Source: an uncultured Bacteroides sp. (GTDB taxonomy: Bacteria; Bacteroidota; Bacteroidia; Bacteroidales; Bacteroidaceae). From it: a stretch of DNA of 11,474 nucleotides. The stretch covers positions 1 through 11,474 of the forward strand of contig URWP01000069.1 of NCBI GenBank assembly GCA_900551645.1, read 5' to 3'. Both the position numbers and the translations under genes were made by a program. Shown piece after piece: positions 1-7,072 of this stretch. The first letter of the stretch is position 1; each line of letters begins with the position of its first letter. The notes under the pieces are model-generated. The model made no database searches, had not been told where the DNA came from, and saw only the letters and a program-made list of their open reading frames with translations.

Positions 1-1400
1 AAGCCGTTACGTCTGCTTTGGCGCAGTTGGCGGAAGAAAAACATGCGCGTGGTGAACATTTCCAGGTCGGTATCATTACAGGGGCATCTACCGGTGATTC
101 TTGTGACGGTGCATTAACCCGTTCTCATGCGATGTCTTTCAGAGCTCCGTATACTACAAACACAGATTTCCGTAAGGCTGTCAATAAGGGTGAAATCCGT
201 TATACCGATATTCATTTGTCGCAGGTCGCACAGCGATTACGTTCTGGATTTTTGGGACATCTGAATGTAGCGATTATGGAAGCTTGTGAAATTACTGATG
301 ACGGACGTATTTATCTAACTTCCGGCGTAGGTATTTCACCTACCGTAGCCCGCCTGGCAGATAAGGTGATTGTCGAACTGAACGCGGCACACAGTAAACG
401 TATTATCGGTATCCATGATTTGTATGAGATGGAACGTCCGCCTTACCGCCGTCCGCTTATGATTGAGCGTCCTAGCGACCGTATCGGTTTACCTTACATT
501 CAAGTGGACCCATCAAAAATCATCGGTATCGTAGAGACGAATTTACCCGATGAGGCACGTGGTTTCAGTGAACCCGATGCAGTGACAGAACAGATCGGTC
601 ACAATGTAGCTACTTTTTTGGCTAATGATATGCGGAAAGGTACGATTCCTTCTACTTTCTTGCCTTTGCAGTCTGGTGTGGGTAACATTGCCAATGCTGT
701 TCTGAGTGCTTTAGGTAAAGATTCCAGTATTCCTCCGTTTGAGATGTATACGGAGGTAATTCAGAATTCGGTAATAAAGTTGATTAAAGAAGGTCGCATT
801 AAATTTGGAAGTACCTGTTCTTTGTCTGTAACAAATAATTGTTTGCAGGATATTTATGAGAACATGGATTTCTTTATCAATAAATTGGTTTTGCGTCCTT
901 CTGAAATTTCCAATTGTCCGGAAGTGGTACGGCGTATCGGAGTCATTTCCATGAATACGGCCATTGAAGCTGATATTTATGGTAATGTGAATTCAACCCA
1001 TATCTGTGGAACGAAGATGATGAACGGTATCGGCGGTTCGGGCGACTTTACCCGCAGTGCCTATATTTCTATTTTCTCTTGTCCATCTACAGCAAAGGGT
1101 GGTTGTATCAGTTCTATTGTACCGATGGTTTCTCATCAGGATCATAGTGAACATTCTGTCAACATTATCATTACTGAACAAGGTATTGCCGATTTACGTG
1201 GAAAGAGTCCGATGGAACGGGCTAAAGTAATTATCGAGAACTGTGCACATCCGGATTATAAACAGATTTTGTGGGATTATCTGAGATTTGCTACCAAAGG
1301 ACAGACTTCACATTGTCTGTCGGCTGCATTAGCAATGCATGAAGTATTTTTGAAGGAAGGTGATATGCGATTGATTGATTGGGCCAAATTTATCCGCTAA
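1..1400 (+). CDS. Acetyl-CoA hydrolase / succinyl-CoA:acetate CoA-transferase family protein (5' end missing)
   Basis: Partial gene. The reading frame is open from base 3 to the TAA at 1398-1400, so the TTG at 18 is not the start and about 30 N-terminal residues lie to the left, judged against a usual family length near 500. Family enzymes move CoA between acetate and succinate, or hydrolyse acetyl-CoA, in the cytoplasm through a glutamyl-CoA intermediate. Seen: the segment MYTEVIQNS, whose Glu (codon 753-755) aligns with the catalytic Glu of class I CoA-transferases (the YTE/HTE motif; Glu294 in Acetobacter AarC, at almost the same distance from the C terminus). Also seen are GVGNIANAVL just before it, MNTAIEADIYGNVNSTH, the glycine-rich GIGGSGDF, SIVPMVSHQDHSEHSV, and TEQGIADLRG near the end. 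These suit the AarC/Cat1 branch. The role is inferred to be acetate/succinate exchange in mixed-acid metabolism. Acetate, succinate or propionate specificity cannot be told from sequence. Confidence 0.92.
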   Translation, partial: AVTSALAQLAEEKHARGEHFQVGIITGASTGDSCDGALTRSHAMSFRAPYTTNTDFRKAVNKGEIRYTDIHLSQVAQRLRSGFLGHLNVAIMEACEITDDGRIYLTSGVGISPTVARLADKVIVELNAAHSKRIIGIHDLYEMERPPYRRPLMIERPSDRIGLPYIQVDPSKIIGIVETNLPDEARGFSEPDAVTEQIGHNVATFLANDMRKGTIPSTFLPLQSGVGNIANAVLSALGKDSSIPPFEMYTEVIQNSVIKLIKEGRIKFGSTCSLSVTNNCLQDIYENMDFFINKLVLRPSEISNCPEVVRRIGVISMNTAIEADIYGNVNSTHICGTKMMNGIGGSGDFTRSAYISIFSCPSTAKGGCISSIVPMVSHQDHSEHSVNIIITEQGIADLRGKSPMERAKVIIENCAHPDYKQILWDYLRFATKGQTSHCLSAALAMHEVFLKEGDMRLIDWAKFIR

Positions 1401-1426
1401 GTATCGGATATATCTGAACGATATGG

Positions 1427-1467
1427 GTGCTGTTTGGGGAGAAATTCTCATGGACAGCACTTTTTTT
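1427..1467 (+). terminator. Intrinsic terminator of the CoA-transferase gene
   Basis: GTGCTGT (1427-1433) pairs perfectly with ACAGCAC (1454-1460). A smaller inner stem, GAGA (1439-1442) with TCTC (1446-1449), sits in the loop. Seven T follow directly (1461-1467). It lies 26 bases after the stop codon and separates the CoA-transferase gene from the lipoprotein gene. Confidence 0.8.
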
Positions 1468-1555
1468 ATATGGATATGATGAATTCCTCTTTTTTCTAAA
1501 CAAATAATTCCGTTTCTTGTTATATAGATATAACCAATTATAAATCAATGGAATT

Positions 1556-2524
1556 ATGAAGAAAATTTTATTTGGGGTCCTGGGCCTTCTGGCACTTGTT
1601 TCAGCATGTAATGATGACCACGAAGATGTTAATGCTCCTACACAGGTCGATGCCAGATCGCTGGTAACTCCTAGTATCAATATTCGGGTGGCCGATCAGT
1701 TTGCTCAGAAATCTTTTACAGGTATTCTGGAGGTCTATCCTTGTAACCAGAATCAATCAACTTATTTCGGAAACTATATCAACGGAAAACTGACTTCTTT
1801 TAATGGGTATTACACAATTATAGATGGTCAGGATTACGGTAACAATAATCGCGATATAAGTTTGCCTCTTGGTACTTATACTATGGTATATTGGGGAACT
1901 CCTAAATATGAAGAACCTATCTATAACAAGCCGGCAGTCAAGAGTCCGGGAATGACATTAGGTATGAATCTTTCAGATGAATATTTTAGCTTGAGGGCAA
2001 ATAAAGACAGTACATATATGCCTGTGTACGATTTAGTATATGCAGTAAAGACAGTATCGATAGGTGAGGAAGATATACAGGCGACTTTGTCGCATGTAGG
2101 TGCCGGATTGAAAATCATTGCACAGATGCAGCAAGGAAAGTCTTTCAGCCCTGATGTGACAAGTATAGAAGCTCGTATCGGAAGCATTGCCGAAAAATTG
2201 AATTTTTATACGGCTGAACCTAGTAACATGACCAAGACGGTAAAGTTTAATTTGGAATTTTCTACCGACAGTACCAGTATGAGTAATCCTACTGTCATGT
2301 TATTTCCCTCCGGTCCGAATCCCTTGCTTGAACTGTTCATTACATTGAAAGACGGGACAGTGCATAAATTGTCAAAGAATCTGTCTTCTACTTTGTCGGC
2401 CAATACAATGCTTACGTTGAATATTATGATTGGAGAGATTCTGGTTAATGGAAATTCTGGCAATTATTCCATTGCGGACTGGAAGGAAGAAAATGAGTCT
2501 ATTGATTTTCCAATTGTAAACTAA
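1556..2524 (+). CDS. Fimbrillin / FimB-Mfa2-like surface lipoprotein
   Basis: A 322-residue protein starting at ATG 1556 with a lipoprotein signal: MKK, a hydrophobic core, then the lipobox VSAC with the acylated Cys at residue 18. The next residues are NDDHED. An acidic patch right after the Cys resembles the export signal that sends Bacteroidota lipoproteins to the cell surface, so an outer-membrane, outward-facing location is inferred. The rest is rich in beta-strand-like sequence. LPLGTYTMVYWG (residues 103-114) is the LPxGxYxxxxWG strand typical of Mfa2/FimB anchor lipoproteins and related fimbrillin-like domains (two-domain transthyretin-like fold, usually about 300 residues). The second half has SHVGAGLKIIAQ and a C-terminal LTLNIMIGE ... 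IADW segment like the end of that family. No fimbrillin subunit or usher-like gene is adjacent, so it is an orphan here. DUF5119 or another fimbrillin-like lipoprotein family is an alternative. I see no clear -7 promoter element in the 88 bases before it. Confidence 0.75.
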   Translation: MKKILFGVLGLLALVSACNDDHEDVNAPTQVDARSLVTPSINIRVADQFAQKSFTGILEVYPCNQNQSTYFGNYINGKLTSFNGYYTIIDGQDYGNNNRDISLPLGTYTMVYWGTPKYEEPIYNKPAVKSPGMTLGMNLSDEYFSLRANKDSTYMPVYDLVYAVKTVSIGEEDIQATLSHVGAGLKIIAQMQQGKSFSPDVTSIEARIGSIAEKLNFYTAEPSNMTKTVKFNLEFSTDSTSMSNPTVMLFPSGPNPLLELFITLKDGTVHKLSKNLSSTLSANTMLTLNIMIGEILVNGNSGNYSIADWKEENESIDFPIVN

Positions 2525-2590
2525 GGATTGTTTTGATGCTCTTGGAGGTTTTCATGGTATAGGTATTTGTTTTTGAAGTTAAAAAAGGTT

Positions 2591-2630
2591 GCGGGTTTCT
2601 GTGCTGAAGCACAGAAACCCGCATATTTTT
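2591..2630 (+). terminator. Strong intrinsic terminator after the lipoprotein gene
   Basis: A perfect 14-bp stem (2591-2604 with 2609-2622) encloses the tetraloop TGAA and is followed by ATATTTTT (2623-2630). An A-run (TTAAAAAAGG, around 2579-2588) lies on the 5' side, so weaker termination of minus-strand transcription is possible. It isolates the lipoprotein gene from the protease gene downstream. Confidence 0.9.
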
Positions 2631-2653
2631 ATAGGTTGTTTCTTTCTTATTAT

Positions 2654-2661
2654 TACCTTTG
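2654..2661 (+). promoter_or_regulatory. Probable -7 element for the tricorn-like protease gene
   Basis: TACCTTTG matches the Bacteroides -7 consensus TAnnTTTG exactly and sits just after the previous terminator. No TTTG lies at the ideal distance; the nearest candidate is GTTG at 2635-2638, somewhat too close. Transcription would begin near 2668 and leave an untranslated leader of about 85 bases before the ATG at 2753. I see no riboswitch-like structure in that leader. Confidence 0.45.
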
Positions 2662-2752
2662 TCTCCGAAGATGGTACACATTGCGGAGGATATTGTCTCT
2701 TTTGTTCGACGGATGAGTGCTGTCATAGATAAAATGGTTGATAAATGTTATT

Positions 2753-5700
2753 ATGAAAAAGGAATTAGTGTGTTTAAGTTTGGCGGCAGGTATGTTTTCT
2801 GCCGTACAGGCTGACGAGGCCCGTTTACTACGTTTCCCGGCAACCAATGGAACAGATGTGGTATTTACGTATGCCGGTGATTTATACAAGGCACCACTGA
2901 GTGGAGGAGAGGCTCAGCGTCTGACTTCGCATATAGGGTATGAAATTTTTCCGCGTTTTTCTCCTGATGGAAAATCCATTGCCTTTACGGGGCAATATGA
3001 TGGAAATACTGAAGTCTATTTGGTATCAGCTGATGGAGGAGAACCGAAACGACTGACGTATACGTCGACAAACAGTCGTGATGATTTAGGAGATCGTATG
3101 GGACCGAACAATGTGACCATGACCTGGACACGTGACGGCAAACAGATTGTATACCGTAATCGTATCGGTGACGGATTCGAAGGTAAATTATGGACTGTCT
3201 CGAAAGATGGAGGAATGTCTGAGGCTCTTCCTTTGCCGGAAGGAGGATTCTGCTGTTATTCTCCGGATGGTAAAAAATTAGCTTATAACCGGGTATTCCG
3301 TGAGTTTCGAAGTTGGAAGTATTATCGGGGAGGTATGGCAGACGATATTTGGATTTACGATAGTCAGGCCAAGAAAGTAACGAATATTACCAATAATGTA
3401 GCCCAGGATATTTTCCCGATGTGGATAGGTGAGGAAATTTTCTTTGCTTCAGACCGGGATATGACAATGAATCTTTTTGTGTATAATACGAAGACGGGAA
3501 TAACCGAAAAGGTGACTAACTATACCGATTACGATGTGAAATTCCCCAGTACAGACGGTACGATTATCGTTTACGAGCAAGGTGGGTATCTGTATAAGCT
3601 AGATCCGAAGACCCGGAAATCTGAAAAGATATCCATAACTTTGAACAGTGATAATGTAGATGCACGTAGCGAGCAAAAGCACGTAAGCGATGACCTGACA
3701 GCTGCCAGTCTTTCTGCTGATGGTAAGCGTGTGGTCGTTACGACCCGTGGAGAAGTTTTCGATGTACCGGTACAGAAAGGGGTTACCCGGGACATTACCC
3801 GTACACCAGGAGCGCATGAACGAGAAGCAGAATGGGCACCAGACGGTAAATATATCGCTTATATTTCCGACCGTACCGGTGAAACAGAAGTTTGGTTGGA
3901 GGCTGCTGAAGGTGGAGATCCGATTCAGTTGACTAAAGACAATGATACCTATATCCGGAGTATACAGTGGAGTCCGGACAGTAAATCCATTCTTTATACT
4001 GATCGTAAGAATCGGGTGGTAACAGTAGATGTCGCTTCAAAAACGAAGAAGGAAATTCTGCGGAATCCGGAAAGTGAGTTTTATGATGTTTCTTATTCAC
4101 CCGATAGCCAGTGGCTTACCTATACGAAGCCTGCTGCCAATCAGATGTCTGTCGTTTATATATATAATTTGAAGACGGGTAAGGAATATCCCGTTACAGA
4201 AAAGTGGTATAATTCTTCGGAACCGGTTTTCAGTACGGATGGAAAGTACTTGATATTTTCTTCCGACCGTGATTTTAATCCAATTTATGGTCGTCTGGAA
4301 TGGAATCATGTCTATACACGTATGGGAGGTATCTATTTGGTAATGCTTGAAAAATTGACTCCATCTCCATTCTTGCCGAAAGATGAAAAAGTTGGCGAAG
4401 AGAAATCAGAAACGGCCGATAAGAAAGAAGGTAAGGAAGCAACCGTTTCGCAAGGGGTAACTGTCCGGATTGATACGGAAGATATGTTGGGACGTATCGT
4501 CAAGTTACCGTTAGGAACCAATAATTATAGAAATTTCTATTCGGATGGGAAAACTGTCTGGTATTGGGGAAACGGTGGAACACATGCTTTCGATTTAGAC
4601 AAACAGAAGGATGAGTTGGTTGCTGAAGGTGCTTATATGGATGTGACTTCCGGTTCGGAGAAAGCTTTGTTCCTGAAAGGAAATACATTGTATGTAACTG
4701 GATTACCGAAGACCAAGACTGCACTGACAGATGCGGTCGATTTGAGCGACATGGTGGCAACTATCGATTATCCTCAGGAATGGGCACAGATCTTCGATGA
4801 GGCTTGGCGGGCTTATCGGGACGGTTTCTATTTGGAGAATATGCACGGTGTGGATTGGAAAGCTATCAAGGCAAAATATGAATGTCTGCTTCCATATGCT
4901 AAGACACGGTTGGATTTGAATTATATTATCAGTGAAATGATTGGTGAACTGGCTTGTGGACATGCCTATGTCAATCCGGGTGATTATAAACAGATTAAAC
5001 GGATTTCCATGGGCCTGCTTGGTGCAGAGCTGAGTCGTGATAAGAGTGGTTATTACCGTATTGAGAAGATAATTCCGGGAGCTCCTTACAGCCAGAAGCT
5101 TCGTTCACCGCTTACAGAGCCGGGAATGGATATTCAGGAAGGAGATTATATCACAGCTATTGACGGGGTATCGACTACATCGGTTGATAACATTTATAAA
5201 TTGTTGGTCGGTAAAGCCGATGTCTTGACAGAACTGACTGTTAACAAGCAGGCTGTCAAAGGAGGACGGAAAGTAGTGGTTACTCCGATTTCTGATGAAT
5301 ATCCGTTGTATCATTATAACTGGGTACAGAAGAATCTGAAACGTGTAGAAGAAGCTACAAACGGTCGGGTAGGCTATATCTATATTCCGGATATGGGACC
5401 GGAAGGATTAAATGAGTTTGCCCGTTACTTCTATCCGCAACTGGATAAGGAAGCTTTGATTATTGATGACCGTGCGAACGGTGGAGGTAATGTTTCACCA
5501 ATGATTATCGAACGTTTGTTACGTAAGCCTTATAGAATGACTATGTCACGTACTTCTACTATGACCGGAACGATTCCGGATGCTACCCAATACGGACCGA
5601 AAGTATTGCTTATCAATAAGTATTCGGCTTCAGACGGTGATTTGTTCCCTTGGAGTTTTAAAGCCAATCAGCTAGGAACAGTCATTGGTACCCGTACCTG

Positions 5701-5980
5701 GGGAGGAATTGTCGGTATCAGCGGTTCATTGCCTTACATGGACGGTACGGACATTCGTGTACCGTTCTTTACCAATTACGACGCCAAGACCGGACAATGG
5801 ATTGTGGAGAATCACGGGGTAGACCCTGATATTCTGCTTGACAATGATCCGATTCAGGAACAGGCCGGTGTAGACCAACAGTTGGAAAAAGCTATTGAGG
5901 TAGTTTTGGAGCAATTGAAAGACCGCAAACCGTTACCGGGTGTACCTGCACCGCGTACATTCAAGGATTTGGGTTTATAA
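2753..5980 (+). CDS. Exported tricorn-like protease (S41 family; beta-propellers, PDZ, peptidase)
   Basis: A 1075-residue protein, the same size as archaeal tricorn (1071). ATG 2753 is preferred over the in-frame TTG at 2738 because MKKELVCLSLAAGMFSAVQA is then a clean Sec signal peptide, cut before DEARLL. Order: N-terminal TolB/PD40-like propeller with blade motifs such as FSPDG (about 69-73); a second propeller with WAPDG (361-365), WSPDS (406-410) and YSPDS; a Lys/Glu-rich linker (about 543-568); a helical part; a PDZ domain (about 753-845); and the S41 core. Catalytic residues align with tricorn: His737 (CGHAYV; tricorn His746), Ser960 (SASDGD; Ser965) and Glu1019 (VENHG; Glu1023). IDDRANGGG (904-912) matches the oxyanion-hole region. 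The residue before the His is Gly736 where tricorn has Ser745. Role inferred: a periplasmic or surface peptidase cutting oligopeptides. Substrate unknown. It appears to be transcribed alone. Confidence 0.93.
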   Translation: MKKELVCLSLAAGMFSAVQADEARLLRFPATNGTDVVFTYAGDLYKAPLSGGEAQRLTSHIGYEIFPRFSPDGKSIAFTGQYDGNTEVYLVSADGGEPKRLTYTSTNSRDDLGDRMGPNNVTMTWTRDGKQIVYRNRIGDGFEGKLWTVSKDGGMSEALPLPEGGFCCYSPDGKKLAYNRVFREFRSWKYYRGGMADDIWIYDSQAKKVTNITNNVAQDIFPMWIGEEIFFASDRDMTMNLFVYNTKTGITEKVTNYTDYDVKFPSTDGTIIVYEQGGYLYKLDPKTRKSEKISITLNSDNVDARSEQKHVSDDLTAASLSADGKRVVVTTRGEVFDVPVQKGVTRDITRTPGAHEREAEWAPDGKYIAYISDRTGETEVWLEAAEGGDPIQLTKDNDTYIRSIQWSPDSKSILYTDRKNRVVTVDVASKTKKEILRNPESEFYDVSYSPDSQWLTYTKPAANQMSVVYIYNLKTGKEYPVTEKWYNSSEPVFSTDGKYLIFSSDRDFNPIYGRLEWNHVYTRMGGIYLVMLEKLTPSPFLPKDEKVGEEKSETADKKEGKEATVSQGVTVRIDTEDMLGRIVKLPLGTNNYRNFYSDGKTVWYWGNGGTHAFDLDKQKDELVAEGAYMDVTSGSEKALFLKGNTLYVTGLPKTKTALTDAVDLSDMVATIDYPQEWAQIFDEAWRAYRDGFYLENMHGVDWKAIKAKYECLLPYAKTRLDLNYIISEMIGELACGHAYVNPGDYKQIKRISMGLLGAELSRDKSGYYRIEKIIPGAPYSQKLRSPLTEPGMDIQEGDYITAIDGVSTTSVDNIYKLLVGKADVLTELTVNKQAVKGGRKVVVTPISDEYPLYHYNWVQKNLKRVEEATNGRVGYIYIPDMGPEGLNEFARYFYPQLDKEALIIDDRANGGGNVSPMIIERLLRKPYRMTMSRTSTMTGTIPDATQYGPKVLLINKYSASDGDLFPWSFKANQLGTVIGTRTWGGIVGISGSLPYMDGTDIRVPFFTNYDAKTGQWIVENHGVDPDILLDNDPIQEQAGVDQQLEKAIEVVLEQLKDRKPLPGVPAPRTFKDLGL

Positions 5981-5984
5981 GGAA

Positions 5985-6020
5985 CAGGAAAGTCCTGAAT
6001 GCCGGCAGCAGATAACTGCC
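5985..6020 (+). other. Two small hairpins right after the protease stop codon
   Basis: CAGGA (5985-5989) pairs with TCCTG (5993-5997), and GGCAG (6004-6008) pairs with CTGCC (6016-6020). Both stems are perfect 5-bp helices with short loops. They stand in series directly before the terminator hairpin at 6025-6069. They may stabilise the mRNA 3' end or may be chance; no T-run follows either one. Confidence 0.35.
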
Positions 6021-6024
6021 TATG

Positions 6025-6069
6025 AAGAAGTGGTTTCCGTTAGAGTCATCTGCGGGAATCACTTCTTTT
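6025..6069 (+). terminator. Intrinsic terminator of the tricorn-like protease gene
   Basis: Bases 6025-6038 (AAGAAGTGGTTTCC) pair with 6054-6067 (GGGAATCACTTCTT) over 14 bp with two G-T wobbles, around a 15-base loop. TTTT (6066-6069) and further T-rich sequence follow. The T-run is short and partly within the stem, so efficiency is uncertain. Confidence 0.65.
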
Positions 6070-6146
6070 GTTAAATAATGTTTTTATATTTCTGTTTGCT
6101 GAACAAATAAAAATTAAGGTTGTTTTGTATTTAAAAGCAAGTTACT

Positions 6147-6581
6147 ATGAATCAGTTTATGAAAATACTCATTGTTATTTTATTCGGGCTTTGTAGCTTG
6201 AATGGAATACAGGCTTTTGGAGTTCTTCCAGAGACTGAGGCTTCATGTACTTGTTTTGATAATATATCCGAGTTTGAACAGTGCTCTTTGGATTGTCCGG
6301 TACAGAAATTTCCGGAAAATATTTGTTCTGATAATTGGTCGGAAGATTTATATCCATTGGTATTTATACGTCCGCAGAATTTCTTTGTACAAGGTCTGTC
6401 GGCATACTGGAACAGACAAGGTAGGGCTGTTTCTTTCTACTCCGTAAGTAATTGTTTCTCTTGGTATAAAAAAGTTGTATTATCGTCCGAAATGAACAGG
6501 CAATGGTCTTGTTCTTCTTTTCATCGTGTGTCTTTCAGTGGACGGTCCATTGCTTTTTCCCAGAGAAAGATTATCGTTTGA
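6147..6581 (+). CDS. Small exported cysteine-rich protein, unrecognised
   Basis: A 144-residue open frame from ATG 6147 to TGA 6579-6581; a second in-frame ATG at codon 5 could also serve as start. Seen: a good Sec signal peptide (MKILIVILFGLCSLNGIQA) with likely cleavage after Ala23, so the mature part of about 121 residues is periplasmic or secreted. It holds seven cysteines, at 34, 36, 46, 50, 60, 103 and 122: a CxC and a CxxxC close together, then three spread out. The middle is aromatic-rich (FIRPQNFFVQGLSAYW), and the C-terminal third is basic and Ser/Phe-rich. There is no lipobox and no transmembrane segment beyond the signal. I do not recognise a family and assign no function. It stands alone, after the protease terminator, with no Shine-Dalgarno and no convincing promoter. 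A weak TTTG (6095-6098) plus TTGTTTTG (6120-6127) pair would give a leader of only about 13 bases. It could be a lineage-specific gene or a decaying one. Confidence 0.55.
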   Translation: MNQFMKILIVILFGLCSLNGIQAFGVLPETEASCTCFDNISEFEQCSLDCPVQKFPENICSDNWSEDLYPLVFIRPQNFFVQGLSAYWNRQGRAVSFYSVSNCFSWYKKVVLSSEMNRQWSCSSFHRVSFSGRSIAFSQRKIIV

Positions 6582-6608
6582 TTTGTCGTATAGACGTTAG
6601 TCTCTTTG
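6577..6608 (+). promoter_or_regulatory. Possible promoter at the end of the cysteine-rich gene
   Basis: TTTG (6577-6580), 20 bases, then TCTCTTTG (6601-6608). The spacing is right for a Bacteroides -33/-7 pair, and the -7 box matches TAnnTTTG except for C in place of A. Transcription would start near 6615 with no open frame to serve, so it would yield a non-coding RNA ending at the terminator 6866-6910. Weak; such matches arise by chance in T-rich DNA. Confidence 0.22.
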
Positions 6609-6650
6609 TCCGGTTTCTGCCAGTCAGTTTCCGGCAGGAGAAGTTCTTTC

Positions 6651-6727
6651 AATTCTTTTGAAGGAGGGGGAGTCTCTTTATTTTTTCACATTCAAGTTAT
6701 TTATCCCCCTTCCCTTCAAAGGGAAGT
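6651..6727. repeat. Long imperfect inverted repeat with an alternative local hairpin
   Basis: AGGGGGA (6665-6671) pairs with TCCCCCT (6704-6710), GAAGG (6660-6664) with CCTTC (6713-6717), and TTT (6657-6659) with AAA (6718-6720). That makes 15 Watson-Crick pairs interrupted by one two-base bulge (6711-6712), around a 32-base T-rich loop. The 3' arm can instead fold on itself: CTTCCCTT (6709-6716) and AAGGGAAG (6719-6726) are perfectly complementary. The purine-rich/pyrimidine-rich arm composition resembles the palindromic intergenic repeats seen in many Bacteroidota genomes, but I cannot test copy number here. Confidence 0.5.
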
Positions 6728-6843
6728 AAATATATTTAGGGTTATAGATAGTTTAAAGTCAACTGTACTTTTGATAGAATTAGTTTTTTAGAGATTAGAA
6801 AATAGACTGTTTTCAAAAGAGAGAGATTATTATTTGTCTTTTA

Positions 6844-6862
6844 AGTTTAGTTTAGTTTAGTT
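6844..6862 (+). repeat. Short AGTTT tandem repeat
   Basis: Nearly four copies of the five-base unit AGTTT run end to end directly before the terminator hairpin at 6866. Such tracts can change length by slippage. No gene frame runs through it, so any effect would be on RNA structure or termination only. Confidence 0.5.
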
Positions 6863-6865
6863 GAA

Positions 6866-6910
6866 GGAGCTGCAGGCGATGTGAAATCGCGTACAGCTCC
6901 CTTGTTTTTT
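6866..6910 (+). terminator. Intrinsic terminator in the gap before leuS
   Basis: GGAGCTG (6866-6872) pairs with CAGCTCC (6894-6900), and inside it GCGAT (6876-6880) pairs with ATCGC (6886-6890), separated by small three-base internal loops. CTTGTTTTTT follows (6901-6910). It points in the + direction. Since the nearest upstream gene ends about 285 bases earlier, either that gene has a long 3' untranslated region or a non-coding transcript ends here. Confidence 0.78.
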
Positions 6911-7008
6911 CCACACTGTTGGCTTTCATGAAAGAAGTCGGGTACTTTGCTTGTTATAGATTCTATATTTTTCACCTTATAAATAGGCAGTAAGCTGTTA
7001 ACTTTTCC

Positions 7009-7016
7009 TATCTTTG
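7009..7016 (+). promoter_or_regulatory. Probable -7 element for leuS
   Basis: TATCTTTG is an exact match to the Bacteroides -7 consensus TAnnTTTG. Transcription would start near 7023, leaving a leader of about 50 bases before the leuS ATG at 7073. No TTTG is seen at the -33 distance. The short leader leaves no room for a T-box or leucine attenuator. Confidence 0.5.
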
Positions 7017-7072
7017 CACATCTTTTGGAAAAAGTATATACAAAAATCAAACAATATAATTTTATCCTCACT

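Larger units (their letters stand above)
6582..7008. other. Intergenic block with no credible gene
   Basis: Between the stop of the cysteine-rich gene and the leuS promoter I find no convincing coding frame on either strand. The block contains a small stem CTGCC (6617-6621) with GGCAG (6633-6637), the long imperfect inverted repeat at 6651-6727, an AT-rich stretch 6728-6840, a short AGTTT tandem repeat (6844-6862), a terminator hairpin (6866-6910), and the 12-base palindrome CTTTCATGAAAG (6923-6934). It may be the 3' untranslated region of the preceding gene, a small RNA gene, or the relic of a repeat element. Confidence 0.6.

Noticed and set aside
2738..2752. Upstream TTG start for the tricorn-like protease
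   Set aside because: The ATG at 2753 gives a standard signal peptide beginning MKK; the extra five residues add nothing.
4379..4456. Possible gene fusion or frameshift at the Lys/Glu-rich stretch in the tricorn-like protease
   Set aside because: The frame is continuous, total length matches tricorn, and a charged linker between the second propeller region and the C-terminal half is consistent with the fold.
6202..6447. 81-codon open frame overlapping the cysteine-rich gene in another frame
   Set aside because: The overlapping frame 6147-6581 has a clear signal peptide and is longer; this one shows no protein-like features.
6606..6791. 61-codon open frame in the non-coding block
   Set aside because: It begins at a TTG, runs through both arms of the inverted repeat, and has no domain, signal or conserved-looking segment.
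7025..7072. Upstream TTG start for LeuRS
   Set aside because: It would add 16 residues with no family match and falls at the predicted transcription start; MEYNFREIEKKWQ is the natural N terminus.
7017..7072. T-box riboswitch or leucine leader peptide before leuS
   Set aside because: The probable leader is only about 50 bases, has no leucine-codon run and no antiterminator structure; the terminator at 6866-6910 lies upstream of the promoter.
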